Source of the DNA: Podospora pseudocomata
Lineage: Eukaryota > Ascomycota > Sordariomycetes > Sordariales > Podosporaceae
Direction of reading: 5' to 3'
DNA: 64,000 nucleotides
Assembly (NCBI RefSeq): GCF_035222375.1
Contig: NW_026946365.1
Location: forward strand, 1,178,001 to 1,242,000
Under the pieces are notes generated by a model. That model did not search any database. It was not told the DNA's origin and saw only the letters and a program-made list of their open reading frames with translations. Position 1 is the stretch's first letter. Every line of letters starts with the position of its first letter. This document shows positions 45,882 to 63,461 of the stretch, in pieces. The position numbers were made by a program, and so were the translations under genes.

Positions 45882-48800
45882 TCAAAGATAGATGTCCCCT
45901 CCCCTTCCGTTAACCCAATCGCTCCAAGCCCGCCCATATGCCTCCTCCAAGTCCCTCACCCATCTCCTGGTATCAAACAGCGCGCACCCCCACTTGCTCT
46001 CCCAAAGCAACCTCCTCATCTCCGCCAGTCTTCCCTCTCCCCTCCCGTAGACTTCCCCATCCTGTCCCCTGACCAGCTGGTAGCCCATCCTATTCACCAA
46101 CCCCACTGCAAACTCTTCGTATTGCTTCTCATCCTCCGCAATGAGTTCCTTCGCTGCTCTCTCCCCTTCCTCGCTCTTTGGAAGCGCACCCTTGAGGATG
46201 GAAGCCGCCATACGGGAGCACATCTTGTATTCGTATCGTGGGAGGGTGAGCAATGGCGTGCTAGACCAAAGGATGTCCGCCGCGGTGGTGTGGGCGTTGC
46301 ACTCGGGCGTGTCGAGAAAGAGATCGCAAACTCGGGCGCGAGAGATATGCTGTTGCTTTGGTGCCACGTCTGTGAAGTGAATGCGAGAGGCGACGGCTTC
46401 CCCAGCCCAGTCTTTAGCTGTGCGGCGGAGGTAGGTTTCGCCCAGCTCGGGGAATCGTAGCAGCCAGAGGTGGGCTTTGGGGCAGGAAGCCAGGATGCGG
46501 AGCCATGTACGGAAGGTTGTTGGGTCGATCTAAATCTTGTTAGGGAAAGTATGATATGAAAAAGGGAGGTGAGCATACCTTGTACAACTGGTTGAAGTTA
46601 CCCAGGATGATAGCATCGTCGGGTAATTTGGGGAACAACTCCTTCCGCATCCTCCACCTCCTCTTCTGGTCATCCTCCCAGGACATATGCCTCTCATTGT
46701 GGCCATCTGCTGATTGCGCGTGATCGCAACAGAAAAACGTGTCTCGAGCAAAGATGATGTTCTCCGAGTAAATCCAGTCCTCGCTTTCCGTGTAGGCCTC
46801 ATCCCGGAAGACATCTCCCAGGTTTAAATTGTTGCGGTGTGGTCGAAGTGTCGAGGGAGGGATGGCCGTCGTATCAGCTAGGAGGTAATCGCACCACTCG
46901 GCTCCCAACGTCCCAGCAAAGCCCATGAACGACATCTGGATCGGCGCAGGCCGCGCGGCAAAGATCTCATTGCGCGCTCCGCGGGTGTACCCATTGAGAT
47001 TGACCAGAATATGAATGCCATCAGCCACAATCTGCTCGACCAGTCTGTCTGATGGCCACGTGCTGACATCACGGAAGACGGGCGCTTCACGCTCAATCTG
47101 CTGGCGATGGATCGACTTGTCACTGGCTGTGGTTGCATAGCAATACGCCTTGACCTTGTTGGGATTGTGAAAGCCAAAGACAGATTGCATCAAATGTGCC
47201 AGGGGGTGGTTGTTGAAATCAGACGAGACATAGCCAACCTTGAAATAAGGGGCTGGTGGCTCCGGTGGTTCATATACAGTAGCTGGGACCCAAGGTGAGC
47301 GAAGCGTCGAACACGATATTCTGAGCGCATTCCTCTGCGAAATCATCCGGATGTCCTTGGCTGTCAACGGGCAAGTAAAGGTGTGGAACGGCAACACCGT
47401 CGGCGCAGATGGAATCGAAAGGCTGGCAGGAGGCCGCGGCCGCCTGTATCCAGCTGATGACTTGATGCCCTTGACATGTTTGTCGACATACCAGCACCGC
47501 ATCGCAGCTCTCGTCGACCGCTCAATCAGCCTCAGGATTCTTGAGCCCTCCCACGATCGACCAGCCCATTTTCGAAGTTCGGTTTCAACATCTAGACCTC
47601 GGTCGGTGATCCCAGCTCCGGCATCCCTTAACTGCGCCACCAGCTGCACAATCGTCTGATCTTGCAAGGCGCCAACACCCCAAGTGCTGGACTCCTTCAG
47701 CTGCCGCCCGACAATGTCAACCACACGTTTCATCAGCCCACTGCCTTGGCCTTGTGACTTCACATCCTGAAGCATCCCTTGCTCGTCAACATGCCAGCGG
47801 TCAAACTTGCCACCTGCCAGCAGAACACCACCACGACCCTTCCAGTCGCAAACCGAGTTGAGCGCAGTGGACAGCCCACAAACAGCCTCAGCAAAATCGG
47901 GATTCGCCGATACAGCTCGCTTGTAATACCCGATGGCATCACTGATTCTGCCTCTATCCTTGACAGCATTGGCCAAGTTGGTCAATGCAATATCGAAGCT
48001 TCCATCGCACTGCACAGCCTGCTCATACATCTGAATAGCAAGATCCAGCTGTCCGATATCTTTGAGCAAGCTGCCCAGGTTGGTATGCAGGTGCACATGC
48101 TTTGGATCCAGGGTAAGGCCATAATAATAGTAAGCCAGGGCGAGTGATAAGCCGCTGCCTGGTACGATCCCAGGGATAGTGGGAAGATTCCCCAAGTCCA
48201 TAGGCGGCCCAGAGTGAACTTGGGTAGACGTCTGCTGAACACTAGCGAGCAAGATGCCGACGTTGTTTGCTGTTGACGGACTTTCCTGCAATGACAAGGA
48301 CAGGTAATAGAGCGCCAGAATATCGCCCACTCCAGCAGGCTGTCTGACCATACCGGTGTTTGGCCCACCATTCGACATGGTGTCCTGGAAGATCTTGGCT
48401 AGCGACAACAATGAATTGCTCGTTGTGACAACCACGGATTTCTTGTGAGTACCTTCGGGAACATATTGTAGTCCCGGCAAGAGTCCTCCGTGCGAAGCAA
48501 ATACCCGCTGTGCGGTAAGCTTGGCCCTATCTGGCGACAGAAGCAACGGCGCGGACAGGTTCGCCTGAACAGCACCCCTAAGCTGCCCTGAATGCATATC
48601 CCTCGGTGCTAGGACGGTTTGGATCCTTCTGATAAGCGATCGCACCCCTTGAACCTGTCTTCCAGCGCTGATGAGCACCGCCTCCTCAAAAGCATCCGAG
48701 GCTTGTTCAATATTCTTCAACGAGTACAGCATGTTTCCTTTGGCGTGTATCAGCAGGATCATCCGTCCATTCTCGGTCCCGGCTATCGCATATCCGCTTG

Positions 48801-50838
48801 ACCCAAAACCTGGAACGTGGCTATTGTCTGCAGGTCGGGCAAAATGCTGGGCCGGGCTGTCGTTGTTGAGGTCGTCTAGCACAAAGTTGTCGGGGCTCAA
48901 TTCTCGCATTGTGGCAGTCGACGCCGTGTCGGCCTCGCTCGCCGTCTCGTTAACTTCATGTACGGTTCCGTTTGTTCCAGACATCCTCAACGATTTCTGA
49001 ATGTACTCGATAATGTTGACTGCCTCCTGACTCCTATGATTCGAGCACAGCAAGCCAACCAAATGTTCCACTGCTTCCAGGTAACTTGGCCTTAGCTTGA
49101 TCGCTTTAGACCATTCCCGTTCAGCCTCATCCTGCCTGTTCATGCAGTACAATGTCGCAGCAATATTTGAAATAGCCTCGACGTGGCTGTCCTGTTTGTT
49201 AGCATCACCCCGTAAACCTAACGCGGTCGACCAGACCGGGAATACGTACCTAGCATCCATGCTCACGATGCGCTTGAACCACTCCAGAGCATCTTCATAA
49301 TGCTCAAGGCCATAGTGGAGACATCCTCCCAACAGCATACCATCCACCCATTTCCATCCACTTTGCTCACATAGGTTGGTGAGCATCTCGAGTGAATTTT
49401 TCGCATTGTGAAGTGGTGATCTGGTCTCAAAGTATGGCCGTTGTTGAAGCCCCGTTGAATATAGATTCCTCGCTTGGTTGAAGCCTCCAACAATCATTCC
49501 TTGCCCTCCCATTGCCATACTCCTAGCTGCCGCCTGCTTCTGTGCCATGTGCTGTGCATAGCTGACTGTTGGTTCGGAGAGGGCTGGCGATGGTCGTACT
49601 TTGGTTCCGCTCGCCAACGGCGCTATTGAGGGTTTCGGGTATACCACCATCTTCGATGACGTTCTTGATAAAGATCCGGTCCGGCTGTGGTGTGCTTTCT
49701 TCGCATTGCCTAGATAAAGTAGCAGATCATTGTATGTTTTATGTGCTTGCTGCAGGGCCAGCTCTTTGAACCTTGCTCTCGAGGCAACATCTCCGCCACT
49801 GCCCCCTTGGGCAATATGTCCAGCTAGTTGTGCCAGAGACTCATGACCCTGATGAGCAGCCCCATGGTGCGCCATGTGTGCCTGAGCATGACGAGCGTAC
49901 CCATCATCAAGAGGGTAGCTTGACAATGGCAAGCGGAATGGGTGTGGTTGGCCCAGTCCTGGTGCGTTTGGCATGCCATGTATGGTCGACTGCGAGGGCA
50001 TAAACGCACTATCAACGACAGCATTTTGTGGTGTGTAACCATTGGCTAGGGGTATTGGTGTTCGATAATCCCCTAGTCCACCATTCCTCCACACCATCGA
50101 CTGCTGTGGTTGCTGTGGTTGTTGGTAGCCACCCGGGCTGTAGACGGTTTGACTCAACGGCTGGTGGTATCCTGGCCCTAACAATGGCTGCAAGCTGGAC
50201 ACAGAGTTGTAGCTTTGTTGGGGTATTGGTTGCAGAAAGTTTGTCTGTTCTGGCGCGGCCGGATTCGTTATCATATTCGTACTTCCCATACCCCATCCTC
50301 CAGGCGTCACAGGTGGGCTACTTAATGGTTCCATCCCACCATCGAGCCTCCCAGTCGGATTCGGTGCCTGGTATGGCCATGATGATCCAGAGAGTGTTGA
50401 CCTATGGTAGCCAACCCCAGTTAGCCCTGATGTTCTCTGAGACACAGCAGTCGGAAATATTCTTGACGAGGCAGGCAAGATCATGTGCTTCAATGGTGGG
50501 GGTCCGGAGGCCAGGTGGGCAACCGAACCATCGTACCCATTGTCGATGGTGCCGCTTGGTGTCTTGCGTCTAAGTGAGTGTTCCGAACTGTGATCGTGGG
50601 CATGTGATCGGATGAACGAGGTGGTGATGCGGTGCAACGCCGGGGCTGGCTGGGCGCTGCGGATGGCGAACGCCCGGGGCGTTGAGTCTGTGTTGTGGAG
50701 CGAGGGGGAGGGTCGCGCGAACTGTGGTCTTTGGTGATGCGACACGTACTCCAGGTCATGTTTTACGTGCGGCTGATGGGGCCCGAGTAAGTCGAGCTGT
50801 GGTTGCACCATCGGGTGCATTTGGACAAGAGGTAACAT
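45882..50838 (-). CDS. TPR-type UDP-GlcNAc:protein O-GlcNAc transferase
   Basis: Three exons, 49250-50838, 46579-49186 and 45882-46529 (introns of 63 and 49 nt), give 1614 residues. Residues 1-350 are Gln/Pro/His-rich and disordered. TPR-like helices span about 370-1010 (for example HTNLGSLLKDIGQLDLAIQM, ALTNLANAVKDRGRISDAIGYY). The catalytic glycosyltransferase-41 domain begins near 1180: FKVGYVSSDFNNHPLAHLM with the catalytic-type His at about 1190, then NLNGYTRGARNEIFAARPAP, NFNQLYK ending at Lys1399 (equivalent to human OGT K842), WLLRFPELGE and NAHTTAADILW. Key UDP-binding residues are kept, so the enzyme should be active. It would add O-GlcNAc to nuclear and cytoplasmic proteins. The first intron carries no stop and stays in frame, so ORF calling would translate 21 intronic codons. 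The start is the first Met of the long frame. Confidence 0.93.
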
Positions 50839-53800
50839 GGTGATGTCTTCTGCTGAAAGACGATGAGATTGTATCGCAGAGAAGTGTAGATAGAGTAAGT
50901 AAGGAGCGTCGAGATCAGTTTGCGGGTCGCCTGTTGCTTGGGGGGGGCGGGAATCAGGCCAGACTCGTTACTGCCCAGTGAATACCTCAAAGCATTGTTG
51001 ACTTTGTTGAAGAGGTTATCGAGCACACAATGGCCCCCGGGAAAGGGTATTCCATCTGGGGAGTGGACAGCAAGGTCGAAACAAGAGCAATGCTGGGATC
51101 TCGCCCAGACTCTTAACCATGCACCTGCGTCCCCTCTCAGTCAATCAACCCACCGATCCCCCCAGTTCCGCCCGGCTGCGGTCCGGGATCTGCAGAGGAA
51201 AAATAATCACAAAATTCTGTCTTGTTTCGTCCGACGGGCGGTCGCATCCACTCTCTCCAGCGCCCACAACAGCGTCAACCACAGCTCCCGTCTCCGCACC
51301 GCCGGGCTCGTGAATAGCGACGGCCGTGTCCTCAGCCGGAGTCGATCAGGTCGGGGCGGGGTTTGATGTGGAGGCAGTGGTCGGTGGTGGAAAAGAAGAG
51401 GAGAACGGAGGGGCCGGGAGGTGCGTGCGTGGGTGCGTGATGAAAGTGCCCTTGTCAGGTACCTGGCTGTCAGTCGAAGGTGGATATGGATCAGGATCAG
51501 GATCGGATTATCGGGACCCGGCACGGCGGTGATCAACGGCGACGGTGGCGATGAATTGGGGGTTTCTGGTCTAACAGGGCAGCAGGATCGTCCCCTCTCT
51601 TCTCCTGCACTGCTTCTATTCAAAATAATAAAAGAGACGGGAACTGGCCTGACGTTGAAATGCAGACGGACAGGGAAGTCGGCGGGAATCTCAATTGTCT
51701 AAAATGTGGAATGGGGCCGCATTTAGTCAGGCTGGTGCACGACGGGGGCCTGCGCCTGCGGGCGTTCTCGGGCCTAAACTCTGCAGGGAAGCCTCCCCCC
51801 ACACAAGCAGCAGTAGCATGGAAACGCTAGAGCCCTGCTGCTACACTGCACCAGCGCTGCACCACCCTCAACCTCCAACAAGGTACCGTCACCTCACCAC
51901 GGCGCTGCTGCACCCTATTAGTGGCTGCGGGCCGAGCACATCCAAGCTCTGTAAAGCACTTCAGAGACCATTGGGCACGCTATGTGACCCTCCGGGACAT
52001 GAGGGACATGGATCGCGTCCCTGGGTGTGGTTCGCTTCATTACGACGGTTCGACTAAGGCATGTATAAACCTGATTCATCCCGGTCCATCATGGCCGTCG
52101 ACATCTGATAGGCACCTCAGTAAATGCCATGCCACGCCAGCTGTGCGACTCGACGAGGCAGATCCTTCTCAATCACTGACAGACTGACAAAAGAGATAAA
52201 AGAGACCAGAGAGACCAGAGAGACAAGAGAGACCAGAGAGACAAGAGAGACCAGAGAGACACACAGTATTATGTGCCGGGCGATGTGCCGTCACCCGCCG
52301 CCCGAAGAATCAGAATAGCACAGCAACACAAGGAAAACCTCTGACCTGAGGGACATGTGCGGGACCTGTGGACACAAGCAGCAAGGGTCAGGGCAGGGCA
52401 AAGGCAGGGTCGGTTGTCTATCCCATGGATGCGAGTCGCAGCATGCAGACTCCAATCATCTCATCTGGAGCCTACTTCTGGGCGTCTCCCACATCAGGTT
52501 GGGTGAGTGGGTGTGTTGGACAGCCCGTCTTCGTATCAATCTTGCATTTTTCTGGAAAACATCCCTATCCCGTGCCCCTCATTCTTCCCTCGGCAAACTC
52601 GGCCCAGTCTTCCTTTCCCCTCCCAGCTCTACGACGCAGAATATGACAGCTCTCCTCGCTTCATCATGATGTTTTGGGGTGCAGTTGCAAGCAGCATTGC
52701 GTGGCATGGCTGTGTCAGTATTGGGGTGGGTGTGTGTGAGCACCACAGGCAGATCCAAACCCATCCCACCATTCACCCCGCAGATGGCCCTTTTCAAACG
52801 TCGACTGGTGGAAAGCCTCATGCAAGGTTAAACCTCTCAAGACCCGCGTCAGACATTATCACATCTACGGTCTGTCACTGTTTTCAGCGTCTATTTGTTT
52901 CTTACAAAATAGACTTCCCCTTGGGTCTGATCGGGGTCCCAATGGTCACCAAACTGGCCCGCCCCCTCATGCCATGCTCGATCCTATATCCATACTTCAC
53001 GCCGTCAGCCTACCTCACCTACCGGCCTACTATCCAGCTTAGGTTACATCCACCCAACCCTCTCCAGTCCCATTGCTCACTCGCAGAAGCTCAGAGGATA
53101 GCCCTATATGTAAGGTTCCGTATCACCCACCACACATGCTCGCACTATACTGTGATAACAAGTGACAGCCAAGACACCAACCCATCAACGGGTGAGATCA
53201 GTCAGAACAGAAAATCCCCAGAAACCAGTCGGTGAGAACCCAATCCAACCACCCCAAGGTCCCAACCGCCTTACTCACCACACCATCCCCCGTCTTTCTT
53301 CATCCCCCGGACTCCGTACATTACTACCTAACCCAACCATGCAACCTACTTTCGGTGTACATTGTCTGAGATTGAGGGTCACTCTTTCTCATGGCTGAGG
53401 AACCAAACATCAGGTAATTCTGAGCCCGCCCTCACTGAACCAAAGATGGTCACCTGCAAAAGCTCTGCATGCCTACTGCCACCCGGTGCATATTCCGGCG
53501 GCACTTGCAGCATTTGAGTGTCTCTCCTTTCTGCAGAAGGGAAATCTGGGAGTTTCAACCTCACCTCACTACTCTCTCACACTCAACCTCAAAAAGATAC
53601 CCCAATATTCTAAACATACCCAACAACCCCACGGTAACACCAAACGCCCATCATTCACTCACTGATCTGTGACCCTTGAAACGTATCCCCTCCTGCCGTG
53701 AGCCGTTGTCACTCACCCCGTCCCACCCTCCTTCCTCTCTGTGAAGCACAACAGTGACAGTGACTTGCATAAAAAATTACTTAGCATAATGTACCTTACC

Positions 53801-55890
53801 TGCCAAGGCATGAAAGAATAGCAAACAACCACCACAATTCCTCGAATCCAAAGCCATGAATCAACGGATCCGGCCCGAAAGAAAGAAACCGGAACCCCCC
53901 CATGAACAAACGGTTGATCAACACCCAGCTGCGCCATCCTATCTTACTTACATAGTTACCCGTGTCCTCGCCTCGTCATGCGCCTCTTCTGTGCCATTCG
54001 GTATGGACCAATGCCATGCCATAATCCCATCTCAACACCACGAACATACTTGAATCTTCGATAAACCACCCCCATTGTTAGAAACATCATTGCAACTATC
54101 CTGCACGTCTTCTTCAAGACGTTGAATTGTCATGTATGTAAACTGAGGCAGCCAAGTACAACCTCAGCCCTACGACTGAACTGGCCACGTAATTATGTCT
54201 CCTAACGATGAGACCTGCTGTGCCTCAAACCCTTCGGTATCCTTCACTCTTGGCCTTCATCCTTTCATCAAAATCCGAACCGAACCGCTCGCACCCAGAC
54301 ATTTGAACCTCCCGCACCGGAATCTCATCCCCTTTAGATATATTCCCAAGTTCCAAATGCTCAAAAGAAACTCGCTAGACCCGTGAAACAATAAGATGCT
54401 TATATCACGGCACAGAAGAACCATGAGCCTTGACGGTGAACCTGGCGCCGAAAAAAATACAACATTTTGAAGATGATCAAGAGAAAAGAGACACACATTC
54501 ATTACCCAATCTTCAAATCCTTAGCTGGCATTTCCAAGCCAAAATTCCTCTTAACCCCCTTCTTAAACCCCCCTGGACGGTCAGAACAAGCGTTAAGAAG
54601 ACATCCTAGATCAAGCTTATTCACACTCATCTCGAACCCATAGTCAAAACTCATACCAACACCTTGCCAAATCCCACGAGAACATCATTTCGACAACTAA
54701 ATTATAAAAGTTAACGATTTTCTACACGAAAGAGCAACACCATCCCACCCGTATCATAGGACAAAAGAGAACTGGGAACCGCGTCGTATAAAACCAAGGC
54801 CTTAGAAGAGAGAAATAGATGAACAGAAACACCCTCGACTTCTCCTTTCATGACCCCTCGATGCAAGTTTAAACCTTGCATTCGCCATCTTTGAAAAAGC
54901 CATGTTGATCATTTCATATCCCGCCCTCCACTCTGCACCCTCCACTCCCCCCAAGCCCATACATAAAAGTCACTCGTCCCGAAACACGCCAGTGGAATCC
55001 TAAACTTTATCCAAAGTAGTAAGCCATCATCAAGTCATCAAATCTACCTACATATCAGAGCACTTCTTCTCAACAGAGCACCACCACCATCACCACCAAC
55101 AAACAAGCCCCACAGCTATCGTCAACATACAAACCAGTGCTTTTTCCCCAACTGGAAATGAAACCATGATAAATGGCCTAACACGAACATTCTGAAGCTG
55201 GTGGCACCCTCACCTCGTATCACCCGGAAACAAAACTCCACGAACCTGCAACACACCACACCAGGCATGCTCTCAATGCCAGTGACATCATCCCGTATCT
55301 ACTACTTACAGCACTGGACATCAATCACACTCATCAGACAACAACAGCAAGAAAGGACCTCGACTTCCGCAGCGCCTACACACGCCCCTCCAACAAGCCA
55401 TAGTGAGTAATCAGACGGGACGCAAATATCAATCTTCCGGAACAAGATAATGAAACCCAAAAATCCTACCGAAAGCAAGGCCAAAGTTTAGGGTGAACGT
55501 CAGGGTCTGGTATTCTTCTTCTTCATCTTGGTGTGTTATTTGGTATAGGTATGGGTATCTCGGGGCGAACTGTTTCATCAGGGAGCGGCAAAAAGGTACG
55601 CGGGATAGGCGCGGTTCACCCATTAAAGGGCTCAACAACTCCTTTGGAAAAAAAGGTCCTCTGTGTGTGTGTCGTAATTTCCCCCGTCCCAAAAAGCAGC
55701 AAAGCATTTCGCACCTATCCCCGGAAAGCCAAAACATATGTACTGGCAAGACCATGCTCGGCCACGAATCATCTTCTTTTGATTTGATTTGCCGTAGTCT
55801 GGCAAGCCTGATGTAAAGCAAGCCCTGAACTCCTAATCACATGCCAAGAGAATCCCAATCCGACCATAATTTTTATCGTAAACGACGCGC
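50839..55890. other. Intergenic, about 5 kb
   Basis: The first ~900 bp is the promoter/leader of the O-GlcNAc transferase. A hexamer-type repeat lies at 52201-52262. The rest is C/A-rich with no recognisable ORF and leads into the 3' flank of uL11. A 50-codon minus-strand ORF at 54502-54654 looks mildly protein-like (see findings). I see no RNA gene. Confidence 0.55.
52201..52262. repeat. AGAGAC-type minisatellite
   Basis: Tandem AGAGAC/CAGAGAGAC units, about ten near-perfect copies with A/C alternation at one site. It reads as a Glu-Thr-Arg repeat in one frame but sits in a non-coding spacer. Confidence 0.92.
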
Positions 55891-60742
<4,852 letters not shown>

Positions 60743-62888
60743 ATGGCGGCGAAATCTTTTCTGTTCCTGTGGTGTCTTCTAACTGCCAAGATCTCACTAA
60801 GCCGTCGGATTGGTCCTCGACAAGCAGATGGCGATGTTGATGACCAAGTGTTTTTGAGGAGAGCATTCCATTCCTGTAAGACAAGTTTCTTGGGTAGTCG
60901 TTGTTGGGCTCCCGCTGATACGATGCCATACAAACAGCGGCCGTGTTGAACGGATGGGTGTACATCGACGGAGGCGAGTTCTCCTACAAGAGCGGAAGCA
61001 ACATTGTCTACCAGTACTGTAAGCCACCTGTGCAGTTTGTAGAACTCTGTCTATGAGCTGACGGCTTGCAGCAAATACATTGCTATCCATTGATCTTTCG
61101 AAGGATTGGTCCAATGATACGATCGACATACAATCGTCTTCCAAGCCGGAAGGTGTCCCGAACTTGCGAAACGGTGGCATCTGGATCGACGAGAAGAATG
61201 GAGTTCTATACACGGGGTTTGCCGGGACAGAGCCCTTCTTTGGTGATGGAGCGCTCTGCTCACAGGGCCTGTGGTCATTCGTTCCAAATGGATCAGGTGG
61301 GGGTGACTGGAGAAATTTGAACGATACTGCCGACCCCGGTTTCGTGAACCTTCCACGGCCCTACAAAGGACAAACAAGCAGTGGCGATGGCCGGGGCTTC
61401 TTTCTCGGCGGTATGTCTAATGGAGAGCATCTAGGGCTGTAGCTAACATCTCTCCTGGGTAGGCGTCATCAGCAATGAGACAGGCCAGGAGACCACCCTC
61501 AGCAACCTCGACACCTACGATTTTGCCACCAACAAACTCACAAATCAGACGGTGTCTGGCGTGTTTACTCGGGGATTGGAACGGTATGGAGGCATGATCT
61601 ACGTGCCCAACTTTGGAAATCGCGGAATCTTGATCAATGTAGGCGGCGAGCAAGGTGGACGAGGACGAGTCGAGACCGACGAGTTGATATCTTTTCGGCG
61701 AGTTCAGGTATACGACCCAGAGAGTCAGACATGGTTTGAACAAAAGACGAGCGGCAATACTCCCCAACCTCGTAAGCAATTCTGCATTGCTGGCCTGGCA
61801 TCCAACAATCATACTTATGAGGTGCTGGTCTACGCGGGCTGGGAAGGGCAGTATGGGTCGTCGTCGCTGTCCTATGACAGTGCCTTTGTGCTTACGCTTC
61901 CTGGATTTCATTGGGTCAAAGCAGACTATCCGTCACATAACCCACGACACGGCCTGACCTGCAACCCTGTTGGCGGAAGTCAAGTCTTGATTATCGGTGG
62001 TGTTGACACAACACAACAAGCTGACAGCTCAGGCGCACAACAACAACGCCAGCAGCGGAACGGTTCCTCAGATAACATATCCAATTACATTAGTGCTTTC
62101 AGCACCCCTGATCCTTTCCACCGAGGATTGGCGATATTTGACATGCATGCCATGGATTGGAACACCTCGTATACAGCGAATCCTGCCGTTTATGCGCCCG
62201 CTCCAGAAGTTCAGGATTACTACAATACCAGGTAAGCCGAATCCAACCAGAGGTACGAGGCTTGACGCTGACACTTCTATTTAGGGGCCTCAAGCCAGAA
62301 GCAGGCTTCGCCTCACCGGAACTCGAACACATATTCTCTATTGCCCGTTTCGACAACAACCCAGACGAGAGCCCAGCCAGCTACGCGCGCGGAAGTAATA
62401 TAGCTGCCATTGCGGGAGGGGTAATCGGAGGCGTTGTCGTACTAGCCGCAGTATTCGGGTTATTTCTGTTCTTCAGGCGCAGACACAAGAAACAGTCACT
62501 GCCATCCACGGTTGTGGGTCAATCTATCAGTTCTCACACGGCCTACGACAAGCCCCCGACGTTGTCGTCACTGCATTGGCAGGAGCTGGCAGTGGTTGGT
62601 AATGAGCAGCCACATCCTGAGTTGCCAGTGGAGGGTCATGAACAGCCCCATCCAGAACTACCTGTGACTGGACACGAGAGGCCCCGGATTGAGCTACCAC
62701 CGGAGGTGAAACCTGAGAAGCAGCAGGAGACGGTTCCAGCACCATCAGCAGAGCCGGAGCCTGTGGAATTGCATGGGGACAGTCTGGTCCTGAGCGAGTT
62801 GTCTCCTAGGTCGCAGGACATCAGGAAGAACTTCAAATTCCCGACTGAGCATATCCAGAAGCCACTTTCTCGGACAAAGAGTTTGTGA
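60743..62888 (+). CDS. Secreted or plasma-membrane kelch-repeat protein
   Basis: Five exons, 60743-60875, 60938-61018, 61072-61410, 61463-62231 and 62285-62888 (introns 62, 53, 52 and 53 nt), give 641 residues. A signal peptide (KSFLFLWCLLTAKISLS) begins it. The ectodomain holds beta-propeller/kelch-like elements: AVLNGWVYIDGGEF, GGIWIDEKNGVLYTGFAG, GVFTRGLERYGGMIYVPNFG, VQVYDPESQTW, PRKQFCIAGLASNNHTYEVL and QVLIIGGVD, with several N-glycosylation sequons. A single membrane segment is at about 481-504 (NIAAIAGGVIGGVVVLAAVF), followed by a basic RRRHKK stop-transfer and a ~135-residue Pro/Glu-rich cytosolic tail containing a short tandem repeat. This type I topology suggests a surface or cell-wall sensor or adhesion role in filamentous ascomycetes, which is not established. 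Confidence 0.88.
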
Positions 62889-63461
62889 TTACTCGCCCGT
62901 CACGTCAAGATTTCTTTTTTGGTGAAGGTCTTGGTTTCAGGGGTTCAGGGGTAAGGCAGATTGAGGGCGTTGAGTTGATGATTTTGCTGATGTCACCATT
63001 TTCGTTCGACTGATGACAGTGTGACGTTTTTATTCGCTCGCACGGAGTTTCTCTATATTAATACGATAGCACAGTGTCAGTATTTCAATTGCACGGTTGT
63101 ATTCCTCTTTGTCATACTGCTGAGTCGCTTGATTCGTCGCATCCCATCTGAACTTCACTCCAGCACGGGAGCTGCTGCTCCCGTCTCCATGCACGTCATT
63201 GAAGCGACAGGGAACCCTCGGCGATGCAGCCGCAGCGGGCATGGAGCTGGTTGCTTCATCGCCATTTACTAAATTCACCATAAGTTTTTGAGCTACCATC
63301 CGCGACTTTGGAATTACTCTACCACTATCATCTGAACCATAGCTCTCATGTCCCATTGTTGGATATATCCATTTTGAAGCTCCTTCTTACAGTACTATCT
63401 GGATATCCTCCGCAGTACACGATGATCACTCATATTTCTCACAACTGCGCGATACCAAAAA
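62889..63461. other. Spacer between the kelch gene and the Pol4-like gene
   Basis: About 570 bp. The kelch gene 3' UTR and the promoter of the next + strand gene lie here. The minus ORF at 63030-63356 has no recognisable feature. Confidence 0.55.
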
